Notes: generated by a model from the sequence alone, not told the origin. A DNA stretch of 17,312 bases from Geoglobus sp. (GCA_027019885.1 JALUWC010000064.1:1-17312); one strand, 5' to 3'; shown: positions 1 to 5,970, counted from the stretch's first letter. Program-made: numbers and translations.

Positions 1-194
1 TTTTGTTTGAGCCATTCATGATTTTCTGATGTCCACCAAATTGTCATACGAATTTTAGTTCGCTTTGGTTGAGCTTTTTTCGGCGATTGCGGTTTTCTGC
101 TTTCTTTTTCACCTGAACGTTCACTGACGTCTATGGATGTTATTCCCTCCCCTGTTTCCCCATGTTTGGGAGTTTGTTTATAAGGATTATCCAT
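1..194 (-). CDS. Partial hypothetical protein, cut by left window edge
   Basis: A leftward frame opens at an ATG at 194 and stays open to the window edge (64 codons seen). The visible N-terminus is hydrophilic and rich in Lys, Glu, Ser and Pro for about 47 residues. It then becomes more ordered (KIRMTIWWTSENHEWLKQ), which could be the first strand and helix of a small DNA-binding domain; that is a guess. A TATA-like TTTAAATA on the minus strand (223-216) is centred about 26 bases upstream of the ATG, which predicts a leaderless transcript separate from the operon to its right. The product cannot be named without the missing C-terminus. Confidence 0.55.
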   Translation of the reverse strand, partial: MDNPYKQTPKHGETGEGITSIDVSERSGEKESRKPQSPKKAQPKRTKIRMTIWWTSENHEWLKQ

Positions 195-215
195 AGATGG
201 ACGTTCACACTGGAA

Positions 216-223
216 TATTTAAA
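216..223 (-). promoter_or_regulatory. TATA-like box for the left-edge gene
   Basis: TTTAAATA on the minus strand lies about 26 bases upstream of the ATG at 194, the usual archaeal TATA-to-start distance for a leaderless mRNA. It sits just beyond the stop of the preceding gene (237), so it would restart transcription after the long operon. Confidence 0.5.
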
Positions 224-236
224 GGGATGGTAACCA

Positions 237-404
237 TCAGGATTTCAGCACTCTCCAAACTCTGACAACTTCAGCTTTGGCAGGTTTTCCCTCCACGAAT
301 ATTTCAATGGCTCTATGCCTTCCACTTTGATGAATCAGCCTTGGCTTGCTGATCTTTCTTCCAACACATCTTATCTTCTCTGCTTCAATTTTCCGGCTCG
401 ACAT
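237..404 (-). CDS. Small basic hypothetical protein (55 aa)
   Basis: The start chosen is the ATG at 404, because GGAGTGA lies a few bases upstream; an in-frame ATG at 437 lacks such a site. The 5' end overlaps the last codons of the RHH/winged-helix gene by 20 bases, so translation is probably coupled. The product is short and strongly basic, with one cysteine and no zinc motif, and two short strand-like stretches (RAIEIFVEGKPA, KAEVVRVWRVL). It could be a small nucleic-acid-binding protein, but I do not recognise the family. It is the last gene of the leftward series before a new promoter. Confidence 0.6.
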   Translation of the reverse strand: MSSRKIEAEKIRCVGRKISKPRLIHQSGRHRAIEIFVEGKPAKAEVVRVWRVLKS

Positions 405-705
405 AACCTTCACTCCAGAGCTCTTCAAGGATTTCATTTACCAGACTCAAATCGAGATGTAAAGCATCTGCAATTTCATCTGTTGTCACCCTATCTCTCC
501 TCTTTATGAATTCAAGAATTTCCCTCTTAGCCTGCTCCATAGGGATGTCTCTGAGATTTATGATTTCAATACCCTCAAGTTCCTCAGCAAAATGCCTTAT
601 AGCCTCTCTTATCGCCTCAGCCTTTGAAACCTTCAGCTTTTCAGCAATGAGCTTCAGCTCATTTTCAACTTCTGTTAGATCAACAGGGTAAACGTAACGT
701 TGCAT
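385..705 (-). CDS. RHH plus winged-helix regulator, internal start (106 aa)
   Basis: This is the alternative product of the frame ending at 385, starting at the ATG at 705. The resulting 106-residue protein begins exactly where a typical RHH protein begins (MQRYVYPVDL), has the two helices of an RHH dimerisation fold to about residue 45, and a winged helix at about 57-105. A TATA-like TTTATACA is centred about 25 bases upstream, which predicts a leaderless mRNA starting at this ATG. Two tandem TTGTATAA copies overlap that box, so autorepression is likely. RHH proteins of archaeal plasmids and viruses usually bind as dimers to such short tandem sites. Confidence 0.55.
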   Translation of the reverse strand: MQRYVYPVDLTEVENELKLIAEKLKVSKAEAIREAIRHFAEELEGIEIINLRDIPMEQAKREILEFIKRRDRVTTDEIADALHLDLSLVNEILEELWSEGYVEPEN

Positions 706-918
706 GGTAGAGGGTTGTATAAGATTGTATAAATATGTTGCTGTCATCACTTGCTGTCCCTCCATCAAATCTGCAAGCTTCACCCCACAGAAGGGGCAGA
801 AGTTCAGCTTGAAGACGACGTAATCATCAAGCAGCTCATTGTATTCGTAGAGCTTGTTTGTATCGCTGTGGAATCCTCCAAGTCTCTCAAGTCTGGCAAG
901 TTCTTTGCAGCATGTCAT
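385..918 (-). CDS. Zinc-finger N-terminus fused in frame to RHH and winged-helix regulator
   Basis: One open frame of 177 codons holds two unlike parts. Residues 1 to about 58 resemble the small zinc proteins of this element, with CC near the start and FCPFCG near residues 41-46. From the Met at residue 72, a ribbon-helix-helix segment (strand QRYVYPVDL, then helices KLKVSKAEAIREAIRHFAEE) is followed by a winged helix-turn-helix (DRVTTDEIADALHLDLSLVNEILEELW). The ATG at 918 has GGTGGATGA upstream and overlaps the preceding stop as ATGA. The joining stretch of about 14 codons translates AT-rich promoter-like DNA (712-735), so the real regulator may start at 705. Expected role: a DNA-binding transcription regulator. 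Whether the fused form is made is unknown. Confidence 0.6.
   Translation of the reverse strand: MTCCKELARLERLGGFHSDTNKLYEYNELLDDYVVFKLNFCPFCGVKLADLMEGQQVMTATYLYNLIQPSTMQRYVYPVDLTEVENELKLIAEKLKVSKAEAIREAIRHFAEELEGIEIINLRDIPMEQAKREILEFIKRRDRVTTDEIADALHLDLSLVNEILEELWSEGYVEPEN
712..735 (-). promoter_or_regulatory. Internal promoter with tandem TTGTATAA operator
   Basis: On the plus strand TTGTATAAG (715-723) and TTGTATAAA (725-733) repeat with a 10-bp period, one helical turn. On the minus strand the second copy reads as a TATA-like TTTATACA about 25 bases before the ATG at 705. The overlap of box and tandem sites suggests autoregulation by the RHH protein encoded just downstream (inference). 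Confidence 0.5.
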
Positions 919-1004
919 GGTTCATCCACCTTCACGGGAATACCATTGGTATTGCAATACCTTGCCCTCTTCGTAAACTTGAACGATAATAATGATATAA
1001 TCAT
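915..1004 (-). CDS. Possible 29-aa coupled ORF
   Basis: This short frame fits exactly between its neighbours: its ATG overlaps the stop of the zinc-finger gene (ATGA at 1004-1001) and its stop overlaps the next ATG (ATGA at 918-915). Tiling at both ends is the only support. The product is basic, has a single cysteine, and resembles nothing I know. It may be a translated spacer that carries ribosomes to the next gene. Confidence 0.35.
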   Translation of the reverse strand: MIISLLSFKFTKRARYCNTNGIPVKVDEP

Positions 1005-1156
1005 AGCACTCCCTCCAGCTCCAGAATCTGGAAAAACGGAACTCCCTGCCTGAGAAGGTATCTCCTGCTTTCTTCGCTGAGTTTTCCAATGTGATGTTTC
1101 TTCATGTGTAGCATTAGGTCTGAAACTTTCTTTCCGCAATAATTACAGACAGGCAT
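1001..1156 (-). CDS. Small C2H2-type zinc-finger protein (51 aa)
   Basis: The frame begins MPVCNYCGKKVSDLMLHMKK and contains CxxC at residues 4-7 followed by His 17, 21 and 22, a C2H2-like finger of the kind common in archaeal viruses and plasmids. The remainder is a basic helix (SEESRRYLL) and a hydrophobic tail. Its ATG overlaps the upstream stop as TGATG. GGGGAGG in the last codons of the upstream gene acts as Shine-Dalgarno site. A nucleic-acid-binding role is likely, but the target is unknown. Confidence 0.7.
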   Translation of the reverse strand: MPVCNYCGKKVSDLMLHMKKHHIGKLSEESRRYLLRQGVPFFQILELEGVL

Positions 1157-1314
1157 CACAGCACCTCCCCATATTTCTTCTTCAGGAGAATGTTACCACA
1201 TACAGGGCACATCAGAGACTTTGCCTCGAGAATGGGTTCAGACTGCATGGAGATGTCAACCACCTTCATAATATCCTCTTTAGATAACCTTGAGTGGCAG
1301 AACTTACATCTCAT
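1156..1314 (-). CDS. Small zinc-ribbon protein (52 aa)
   Basis: Two CxxC pairs (CKFC at residues 3-6 and CPVC at 36-39) about 30 residues apart form a typical zinc ribbon, with a helix between them and a Lys-rich tail. The ATG overlaps the stop of the preceding short frame (ATGA) and lies just downstream of the recurrent GGAGGCTGATGC junction. Zinc ribbons this short are usually DNA-, RNA- or protein-binding adaptors. No catalytic feature is visible. Confidence 0.7.
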   Translation of the reverse strand: MRCKFCHSRLSKEDIMKVVDISMQSEPILEAKSLMCPVCGNILLKKKYGEVL

Positions 1315-1496
1315 GAGGCATCAGCCTCCAGAATGGAACAGGTAGAACAGGTTGCACAAGTACTTTCTATTAAGAATATATTTACTAACAATTTCCGTAG
1401 CCAATTAATATAACCTGTTCTACCTGTGCAACCTGTTCCTAAATCTCCAGTCTTCGTAAAGATTGTAGAAAAGTTTACCAGCATAATAATCACCAT
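1311..1496 (-). CDS. Doubtful ORF (61 aa) running through an iteron array
   Basis: The frame starts with an ATG overlapping the end of the helicase gene and ends in EADAS with its stop overlapping the next ATG, so it tiles perfectly. However, its middle translates the 9-bp iterons as three-residue repeats (GTGCTGRTG and STCATCSTC), and the centre is AT-rich DNA. Both facts are better explained by a DNA site. It may be translated as a spacer that couples the helicase gene to the zinc-ribbon gene. Confidence 0.25.
   Translation of the reverse strand: MVIIMLVNFSTIFTKTGDLGTGCTGRTGYINWLRKLLVNIFLIESTCATCSTCSILEADAS
1335..1439. repeat. Inverted 9-bp iteron arrays, candidate replication origin
   Basis: Three 9-bp units (GGAACAGGT, AGAACAGGT, TGCACAAGT) occupy 1335-1361. 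Three more in the opposite orientation occupy 1413-1439 (ACCTGTTCT, ACCTGTGCA, ACCTGTTCC). Consensus NG(A/C)ACAGGT. The two 27-bp arms flank a 51-bp AT-rich core. The array lies directly behind the D5 helicase gene. Iterons around an easily melted core next to a replicative helicase are the classic plan of a plasmid origin. A multi-site operator is the alternative. Confidence 0.6.
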
Positions 1497-3115
1497 TCAT
1501 CAAGTAATTCTGTAAGGTTGTCATTGTCATCAAAATCATTAAGTGTACCTTCTTCTTTGGGAGTGTCCCACTTGAGTTTAACACCCTGCCAAGCTCTTAC
1601 TCTCTTACCCCCTATAGTTTTATGAGTAGGTCTTGCCCTTGCCAGCCTCTCAAACTCAGGGGAGAACTTGTTCTTTGGCACAGCATTCAGATCGTTCTCC
1701 TCACAGTATTCGAGATATGCAGCATAAACAGCGTCCTTAGTCTCATAGCTGTGGATGTCTCTCTCAATCCTGTCCTGAATGAAGGCATAGACTGAATTGG
1801 CTCTTTTCATCCACTCCTCCATTATTCTCTCAGTTGTCTTCGTCTTCGTTACACCCTTTATCTCAATCCTTGTCTTGGCAAGAAGAACCTCATTCAGGAA
1901 GCCTGAAAGCTCCTCCTCAGTTGTAAGCTCATCAATCAGCTCATCGTTCTTGGGAAACTGATTCGGGAACTCAATGATTATCCATCTCCTCCAGAAAGCA
2001 TAGGTTTGATCGCTCACCTGTGGTAATTCATTGGCTGAGAAGATCAGCAGTGCTTTGTTCACAAAGCTGAAGGGATCCTTGAACTTCTTTTCAACTGTTA
2101 TTCTGTCACCACCAGTCAGAATCTTGAACTTCCCGGTGTATTTTATTGGATTCTTTGGCAGATCAGCGTATATGTTGGCAAGCTTCCCCAGCAACTCAGC
2201 AGCTTTGAACCTGTCACCACACAGCTCCTGTAAACTGATGTTGCTGATGTTCTCCTCCCCAAGGAATCTTTCAAGGATTTTGAGATAGGTGCTCTTCCCA
2301 TTCTGCCCCTGTCCAACGAGCATGAAGGCAACCTGTGCCCATTCATTCAGCATTATTGCCAGAGCTGGTATTTCATAGAGAAGAGCTTGATTCTCCTCTG
2401 CAACAACTTCAGAAATGAACTTCTTGATCTTCAGGCAATCAGCGTTGGGATCATACTTCACAGGAATTCTGTATGTGTGCCCGAAAGCAGGACCATTTGG
2501 CAGGAGAACCTTATCATCTCCGTGATAGAGAACACCATTCATGAGTGGCAGATACTCCCTGCCCAGTTTGTTGAAGGGAAACTCATCGATGAAGCAGAAC
2601 CAGTGAATTCTCATCGTTATCTCATTCACCGTGTCCTTTATCTTGTGCTTGTTTGAGAGCCCGTAGCTTTTTAAGATGTAGGAAATGGCGTTCTCAATTT
2701 CCCCTGTGTCTTCCTTCCATCTCTCCCCATTCCATATCCATATCTGTTTCTTGAAAGAGATGGGGAGATATGTTCTGATGAGCCAGTCCGTGAGGTTGTC
2801 ATACTTTATATGCCATTTTCCCTCAATCTCCTCAACCGTATCTGGAGGGAGACCATAGACCAAACGCATTGAGTGAAACTTGCCGAAGGTAAAGTTGTAG
2901 GTGAAATTTACCATGAGAATCAGCCTGAGAGTTTCATCAATGATTGCACCGTTCGTCATGTAATAAAACTTCTGATACTCTTCAGGGTATTCCTCAGCGA
3001 GAATTTTAAGGGTTTTCTCAGTCTCAGTGAATTTGTCCTTGACAATCAGCCAGACTCTCTCATGAACTGTTTTCTTGAGTGTCAGAAATCCAAGGCTCTC
3101 ATTGAACTCTGACAA
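1490..3115 (-). CDS. D5/P4-type SF3 replicative helicase
   Basis: A 541-residue ATPase of the phage/plasmid D5-like family that unwinds DNA at the element's origin. A D5_N-like region spans about residues 100-245. Walker A is GQGQNGKST (268-276), the sensor-1 type strand is LLIFSANELP (356-365), and arginines RR (376-377) are a likely finger. The C-terminus (about 440-515) looks like the winged helix usual in this family. The N-terminal 95 residues show no archaeo-eukaryotic primase motifs, so priming must come from elsewhere. The start is TTG at 3115, picked because GAGGTGA lies eight bases upstream and the previous stop is two bases away. The iteron array follows immediately. Confidence 0.9.
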   Translation of the reverse strand: MSEFNESLGFLTLKKTVHERVWLIVKDKFTETEKTLKILAEEYPEEYQKFYYMTNGAIIDETLRLILMVNFTYNFTFGKFHSMRLVYGLPPDTVEEIEGKWHIKYDNLTDWLIRTYLPISFKKQIWIWNGERWKEDTGEIENAISYILKSYGLSNKHKIKDTVNEITMRIHWFCFIDEFPFNKLGREYLPLMNGVLYHGDDKVLLPNGPAFGHTYRIPVKYDPNADCLKIKKFISEVVAEENQALLYEIPALAIMLNEWAQVAFMLVGQGQNGKSTYLKILERFLGEENISNISLQELCGDRFKAAELLGKLANIYADLPKNPIKYTGKFKILTGGDRITVEKKFKDPFSFVNKALLIFSANELPQVSDQTYAFWRRWIIIEFPNQFPKNDELIDELTTEEELSGFLNEVLLAKTRIEIKGVTKTKTTERIMEEWMKRANSVYAFIQDRIERDIHSYETKDAVYAAYLEYCEENDLNAVPKNKFSPEFERLARARPTHKTIGGKRVRAWQGVKLKWDTPKEEGTLNDFDDNDNLTELLDEW

Positions 3116-3116
3116 G

Positions 3117-3383
3117 TTACTTCACCTCGCAAGCCCTGTAAGCCTCATACCTGCATTCCCTCATTAGATCTCCAATGTAGCCGTTGCTTCCTCTATTCAA
3201 TAATCCATAAAGAATCCTGTGGGCTTTTCCTCCTTGTTTAGCCTTTGCATACGTATGCCGTTTGAGATCTCTTACTTCTTTAAGGCATATTGGACATCTC
3301 CCGTCTTTGAGATGAGTCTTAACGTGAACTATCAGTCCGGAGAATGTCAGAGTTATCTTACCGCAGAACGGACAGCGGAACAT
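3117..3383 (-). CDS. Two-finger C2H2 zinc protein (88 aa)
   Basis: Two zinc fingers lie in the N-terminal half: C4-C7-H20-H24 (CPFCGKITLTFSGLIVHVKTH) split over about 20 residues, then C30-C33 with H43 (CPICLKEVRDLKRH) and a possible later ligand. The C-terminal half is a basic, Gly-rich helical region ending RACEVK. AGGAGGT at the end of the upstream gene is the ribosome site, and the gene ends two bases before the helicase start. A DNA-binding accessory of the replication module is a reasonable inference from position only. Confidence 0.8.
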   Translation of the reverse strand: MFRCPFCGKITLTFSGLIVHVKTHLKDGRCPICLKEVRDLKRHTYAKAKQGGKAHRILYGLLNRGSNGYIGDLMRECRYEAYRACEVK

Positions 3384-3386
3384 GGC

Positions 3387-3638
3387 TCAGACCTCCTCAA
3401 TAACTTGTATGTAATCAAGACACGTCGTGTAGTACCACAAGACAATCGTTTCAATTGAGATCTTTTTCATGTGCTCTGCAAAATGCTCAAAGAAGTCCGT
3501 GAACTCTCTTTCACAGATCCTGCATTTGAGTTTCCTGTTTTTGAGAGAGCTGTACAATACTGGCCTTCTTTGCTTAAATGTAGTTTCAGCGTTCGCCAAG
3601 ACTCCTGCAAAGTCCGTATCTGTGAATATTGAGCACAT
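3387..3638 (-). CDS. C2H2 zinc-finger protein (83 aa)
   Basis: One central finger, CRICEREFTDFFEHFAEH (C39, C42, H52, H56), with an Arg/Lys-rich run before it and a hydrophobic C-terminal helix ending IEEV. The last codons encode the Shine-Dalgarno site of the next gene. The start at 3638 follows the recurrent GGAGGCTGATGC element by ten bases. It probably binds DNA or RNA; the family is not recognised beyond the finger. Confidence 0.7.
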   Translation of the reverse strand: MCSIFTDTDFAGVLANAETTFKQRRPVLYSSLKNRKLKCRICEREFTDFFEHFAEHMKKISIETIVLWYYTTCLDYIQVIEEV

Positions 3639-3666
3639 CAGGCATCAGCCTCCTCACACACAATTA

Positions 3667-4167
3667 TCAGACCTCCTCTTTTACTCCAAAATCGAATAGT
3701 GATCTCTTTTGTGAATATGTGAGTCTCAGACTCTCTCTTGCATCTTCAGACCACCTGTTTATGTACATCCAGTAAATATAGTGTGGTCTTTCCTCGATAA
3801 GACGCTCTAAATCAAGCTTAACAGTAAAGAGCTGTTTCTTTAGCTTTTTAATGTCGTCAAGCAGTCTTCTCGCAAATATGTCATCAATTAAAGTAGCTCT
3901 GACAGTTTTCTGAGCTTCCTCAGATCGTAAAGTGTGATCCAGCATTGTGAGCTGGTTATTTAGCTTCTCAATAACCTCGTTTATCTCTTTGATTTTCTTT
4001 AAAAGCTTAGAAATTTGAGACTTCTCTTTCTCGATTTGCTTCATGAGCTCATTTATGCAATCAAGATAAGCCGAGAGAATTCTCTTTTTCTTTTCATGTA
4101 TCTTTTCGAAAGCCTGTATCCCTGCGCCTGTGAGGATTAGCTTCTCAATCTCTTCAAAAGTGAGCAT
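3667..4167 (-). CDS. Coiled-coil protein (166 aa), function unknown
   Basis: The protein is predominantly helical with heptad-like Leu/Ile spacing at about residues 25-75 (KQIEKEKSQISKLLKKIKEI) and again at 105-130, giving a long coiled coil. It has no cysteine motif and no membrane segment. The C-terminus ends KEEV, again encoding the downstream ribosome site. Its ATG overlaps the stop of the zinc protein upstream (TGATG). Such a protein may be a structural or oligomerising partner of the small proteins around it. Confidence 0.7.
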   Translation of the reverse strand: MLTFEEIEKLILTGAGIQAFEKIHEKKKRILSAYLDCINELMKQIEKEKSQISKLLKKIKEINEVIEKLNNQLTMLDHTLRSEEAQKTVRATLIDDIFARRLLDDIKKLKKQLFTVKLDLERLIEERPHYIYWMYINRWSEDARESLRLTYSQKRSLFDFGVKEEV

Positions 4168-4286
4168 CAGCCCTCTCCCCTTAAACTTATCACAACTTCA
4201 CCAGTTCCTTGACATATTTTGCAATAACTGTCAGTTTTCCTTCCACCATCACAAGAAGGGCATGGGACTACAATAGTAGGTGACAT
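4167..4286 (-). CDS. DnaJ-type zinc-finger mini-protein (39 aa)
   Basis: The frame contains CPSCDG (residues 9-14) and CKICQGTG (22-29), the CxxCxGxG pattern of the DnaJ cysteine-rich domain, with a short tail. It is coupled to both neighbours by TGATG overlaps. At 39 residues it can hold little more than one zinc site. A chaperone-like or protein-binding adaptor role is possible but cannot be shown. Confidence 0.65.
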   Translation of the reverse strand: MSPTIVVPCPSCDGGRKTDSYCKICQGTGEVVISLRGEG

Positions 4287-4417
4287 CAGCCCTCGACCTC
4301 CTCATCTTTAAGTCCCAACTTACCAAGCAAATATCCAAAAACGAGTCCTATGAGAATCCCAACGATATACGCCCTTCCAATTGGATCCAGTTCTATCATC
4401 AGCCCTCGACCTCCTCA
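4284..4417. repeat. 21-bp direct repeat at two gene junctions
   Basis: CATCAGCCCTCGACCTCCTC followed by A occurs at 4284-4304 and 4397-4417 without mismatch. Its 14-base inner part recurs at 5078-5091. On the coding strand it holds the last codons, ribosome site, stop and next start of consecutive genes. Confidence 0.8.
4286..4399 (-). CDS. Single-span membrane mini-protein (37 aa)
   Basis: One hydrophobic segment, about residues 10-27 (AYIVGILIGLVFGYLLG), follows a short N-terminus and precedes a charged C-terminus ending DEEVEG. Glycines spaced along the helix would suit helix packing in the membrane. Both ends overlap neighbours by TGATG. The 3' end is identical in DNA to that of the preceding gene (21-bp repeat). 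Confidence 0.65.
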   Translation of the reverse strand: MIELDPIGRAYIVGILIGLVFGYLLGKLGLKDEEVEG

Positions 4418-4503
4418 CATCTGTGTTTCTGAGCTGCAAGATACCAGCTTCCATCTATGGGCTCAAGCTTCTTACCGCATCGAGGACAGAAGACTTCTGG
4501 CAT
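4399..4503 (-). CDS. Zinc-binding mini-protein (34 aa)
   Basis: CPRCG at residues 6-10 is followed by HRC at 27-29, which together could bind one zinc in a minimal ribbon. The short central part (PIDGSWYLAAQ) may form the loop between the ligands. The ATG at 4503 overlaps the upstream stop (TGATG), and the C-terminus EEVEG carries the next ribosome site. I do not recognise a family. Confidence 0.65.
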   Translation of the reverse strand: MPEVFCPRCGKKLEPIDGSWYLAAQKHRCEEVEG

Positions 4504-4760
4504 CAAACACCACCCCAGTTAGTTCCTAAACTTACTCCAATTCCTATACCAATCGCAACGCCAAACAGAAATGCAAGAATCCCAAACGCTGCAATCCAGA
4601 AAAGAGCTCTATCGTACATTGAAACAACCAAGAACTTTACGTTTTTGCTTGCTTCACTTTCATCAAGGCTGAGAATGAGATTCCTTAGTGTTCTGAGACC
4701 AAACATTCTCGAGGCAACCCATTTAAATTCTTCTTTTGCGATGTCTTCGAGCTTTGGCAT
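4503..4760 (-). CDS. Membrane protein with glycine-rich helix (85 aa)
   Basis: An amphipathic, charged N-terminal half (residues 1-50) precedes a long hydrophobic stretch at about 52-79. That stretch ends in alternating Gly-Ile steps (VAIGIGIGVSLG), a glycine-zipper pattern that favours oligomers in the membrane. One TM span is most likely. It is coupled by TGATG at both ends to zinc mini-proteins. In a mobile element such proteins may anchor complexes or form lesions, but the sequence does not decide. Confidence 0.7.
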   Translation of the reverse strand: MPKLEDIAKEEFKWVASRMFGLRTLRNLILSLDESEASKNVKFLVVSMYDRALFWIAAFGILAFLFGVAIGIGIGVSLGTNWGGV

Positions 4761-4897
4761 CAGGCCTTCACCTCTTCAAAGAACTCACATTCTCTGGCAG
4801 AAATTATACCCTCGAGTCCAGCACCGACTCCTCTTCTGTAAGTCAGTGTTGTGCACCCGTATGTGTAGCTGAAATGCCCGCAGAACCTGCAATCCAT
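4760..4897 (-). CDS. Cysteine-rich zinc mini-protein (45 aa)
   Basis: The start is ATG at 4897, because GAGGAGGG stands six bases upstream; a longer frame from 4972 would run through the previous gene. Cysteines in CRFCG, YGC and ECEFF form a likely four-ligand zinc site. The C-terminus FFEEVKA encodes the next Shine-Dalgarno site. Only its cysteine pattern is informative. Confidence 0.65.
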   Translation of the reverse strand: MDCRFCGHFSYTYGCTTLTYRRGVGAGLEGIISARECEFFEEVKA

Positions 4898-4899
4898 TT

Positions 4900-5073
4900 T
4901 TAACCCTCCTCTTGGACCTTCATGGCAATTCTCAAAATTGCACAATCTTTGTCTGAAAGAAACCACATACACTTATAGAGTTTACAGTAACTTTCCATCA
5001 ATGGACATATTCTTTCATCTCTTTTTTCTTTATCACCAAGCATTGCACGTATAATCATATCTTTTCTAGACAT
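4900..5073 (-). CDS. Cysteine-rich small protein (57 aa)
   Basis: After a basic helical N-terminus the frame has CPLMESYCKLYKCMW and then DKDCA: four cysteines at residues 23, 30, 35 and 44. Proteins with this CP-x5-C-x4-CMWW-type pattern are frequent in archaeal elements; whether they bind zinc or a cluster is not established here. TAATG couples it to the upstream gene, and its last codons (QEEG) give GAGGAGGG for the next one. Confidence 0.7.
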   Translation of the reverse strand: MSRKDMIIRAMLGDKEKRDERICPLMESYCKLYKCMWFLSDKDCAILRIAMKVQEEG

Positions 5074-5447
5074 TATTCCTCGACCTCCTCAAAAAACGCC
5101 AAACTCTCTCCAAACCTCTTAGCATTTCTCAAAATCTCATCAATGGTTAGAGAGAAAGACGCCTTTACCTCCCTTGGAATCGCTATGACCTTCTCGTTCC
5201 AAGTTATGATCCTGTAATCCAAACCCCTGAGCTTCTGGATTTTTTCAAGTCTATCCCTGTGTTTGACGAGTGCTGTCAGCTCATCATCGATATCGGCAGT
5301 TCCCAGGATGAATGAGTTGTTCAGAACAAACTCTATCGCTTCTCTCTTTTTCCTCTCCTCTTCCTCAACTCTCTTCCTATACTCCTCCTCCTTCCTCCTC
5401 ACATACTCCTCAATTGCCTTTAAATCCTCAAAATCACCCTTCCTCAT
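5073..5447 (-). CDS. Hypothetical protein with charged N-terminal helix (124 aa)
   Basis: The start at 5447 lies nine bases after GAGGAGG; an ATG at 5453 is only three bases from it, and longer in-frame starts lie deep in the previous gene. Residues 5-40 form a highly charged Glu/Arg/Lys helix, and the rest is a mixed domain with strand-like DYRIITWNEKVIAIPREV. It overlaps the previous gene by 14 bases. No family is recognised. The tail FFEEVEE serves as ribosome site for the next gene. Confidence 0.7.
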   Translation of the reverse strand: MRKGDFEDLKAIEEYVRRKEEEYRKRVEEEERKKREAIEFVLNNSFILGTADIDDELTALVKHRDRLEKIQKLRGLDYRIITWNEKVIAIPREVKASFSLTIDEILRNAKRFGESLAFFEEVEE

Positions 5448-5970
5448 CAACATCAACCTCCTCAAGGACAAGAAACGACCTGAGAACATCCGCAGGAGAT
5501 TTTCTCTCGACCACAATCTCCTTGAGGATCTTTGTTAAAACAGCCCCAACAACAGCAAGATGTTCACCATTAACACCATACTTCTCAAGGAGTTCTGAGA
5601 CATCCTCACTGATCAGGTCATCGATGTCCTTGGGAATGTACTTCTCCAGTTCCTCAGGAACCTTGTGGAGAGGAACCCTGAGCTTCCTGCTGTAGTCCTT
5701 CAGGACGTCGTAGCAGAACTCGTAGACATCGAGAACCTCGTTGAAGGTTTTCCTGCCTTCTGCCTCCGCAACCTCTTCAGCCTTGATTCTGTGCTCTTCA
5801 GATATTCTCTGAACGGGGTTTCTGAACTTCCTTTGCCTGACTGTATACAGGGTGTATACAGAATCGTGAGTGTATACACCTTCCGAAGGTGTGTCTGTAT
5901 TCTTCGAAATGGGTCTTCCTGAAATTTTGTCATAGTCCACACTACCCTTAATCTCAATCTCCTCTCTCAT
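5434..5970 (-). CDS. Hypothetical protein (178 aa) with operator-like repeats in its 5' end
   Basis: The ATG at 5970 is supported by AGGAGAG seven bases upstream. The first 50 residues look unstructured and include GVYTHDSVYTLYTV, which translates three GTATAC palindromes. Residues 50-178 are mainly helical and acidic. It opens the second half of the leftward operon after the AT-rich gap. Because the palindromes flank that gap on both sides, the protein could be the factor that binds them, as plasmid initiators often bind their own leader, but no DNA-binding fold is clear. Confidence 0.7.
   Translation of the reverse strand: MREEIEIKGSVDYDKISGRPISKNTDTPSEGVYTHDSVYTLYTVRQRKFRNPVQRISEEHRIKAEEVAEAEGRKTFNEVLDVYEFCYDVLKDYSRKLRVPLHKVPEELEKYIPKDIDDLISEDVSELLEKYGVNGEHLAVVGAVLTKILKEIVVERKSPADVLRSFLVLEEVDVDEEG

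Noticed and set aside
1335..1439. CRISPR array or zinc-finger coding repeat
   Set aside because: Units are only 9 bp without spacers and inverted around a centre, so not CRISPR. The Cys-Thr repeats in translation follow from the 9-bp unit and lack ligand spacing of a finger.
4381..4872. Rightward 163-codon open frame
   Set aside because: It is antisense to four well-supported, coupled leftward genes with ribosome sites and cysteine motifs. It has no ribosome site and an unnatural Ser/Pro/Leu-rich composition.
5312..5695. Rightward 127-codon frame
   Set aside because: Serine-rich antisense translation of Glu/Lys-rich coding DNA; no start signal.
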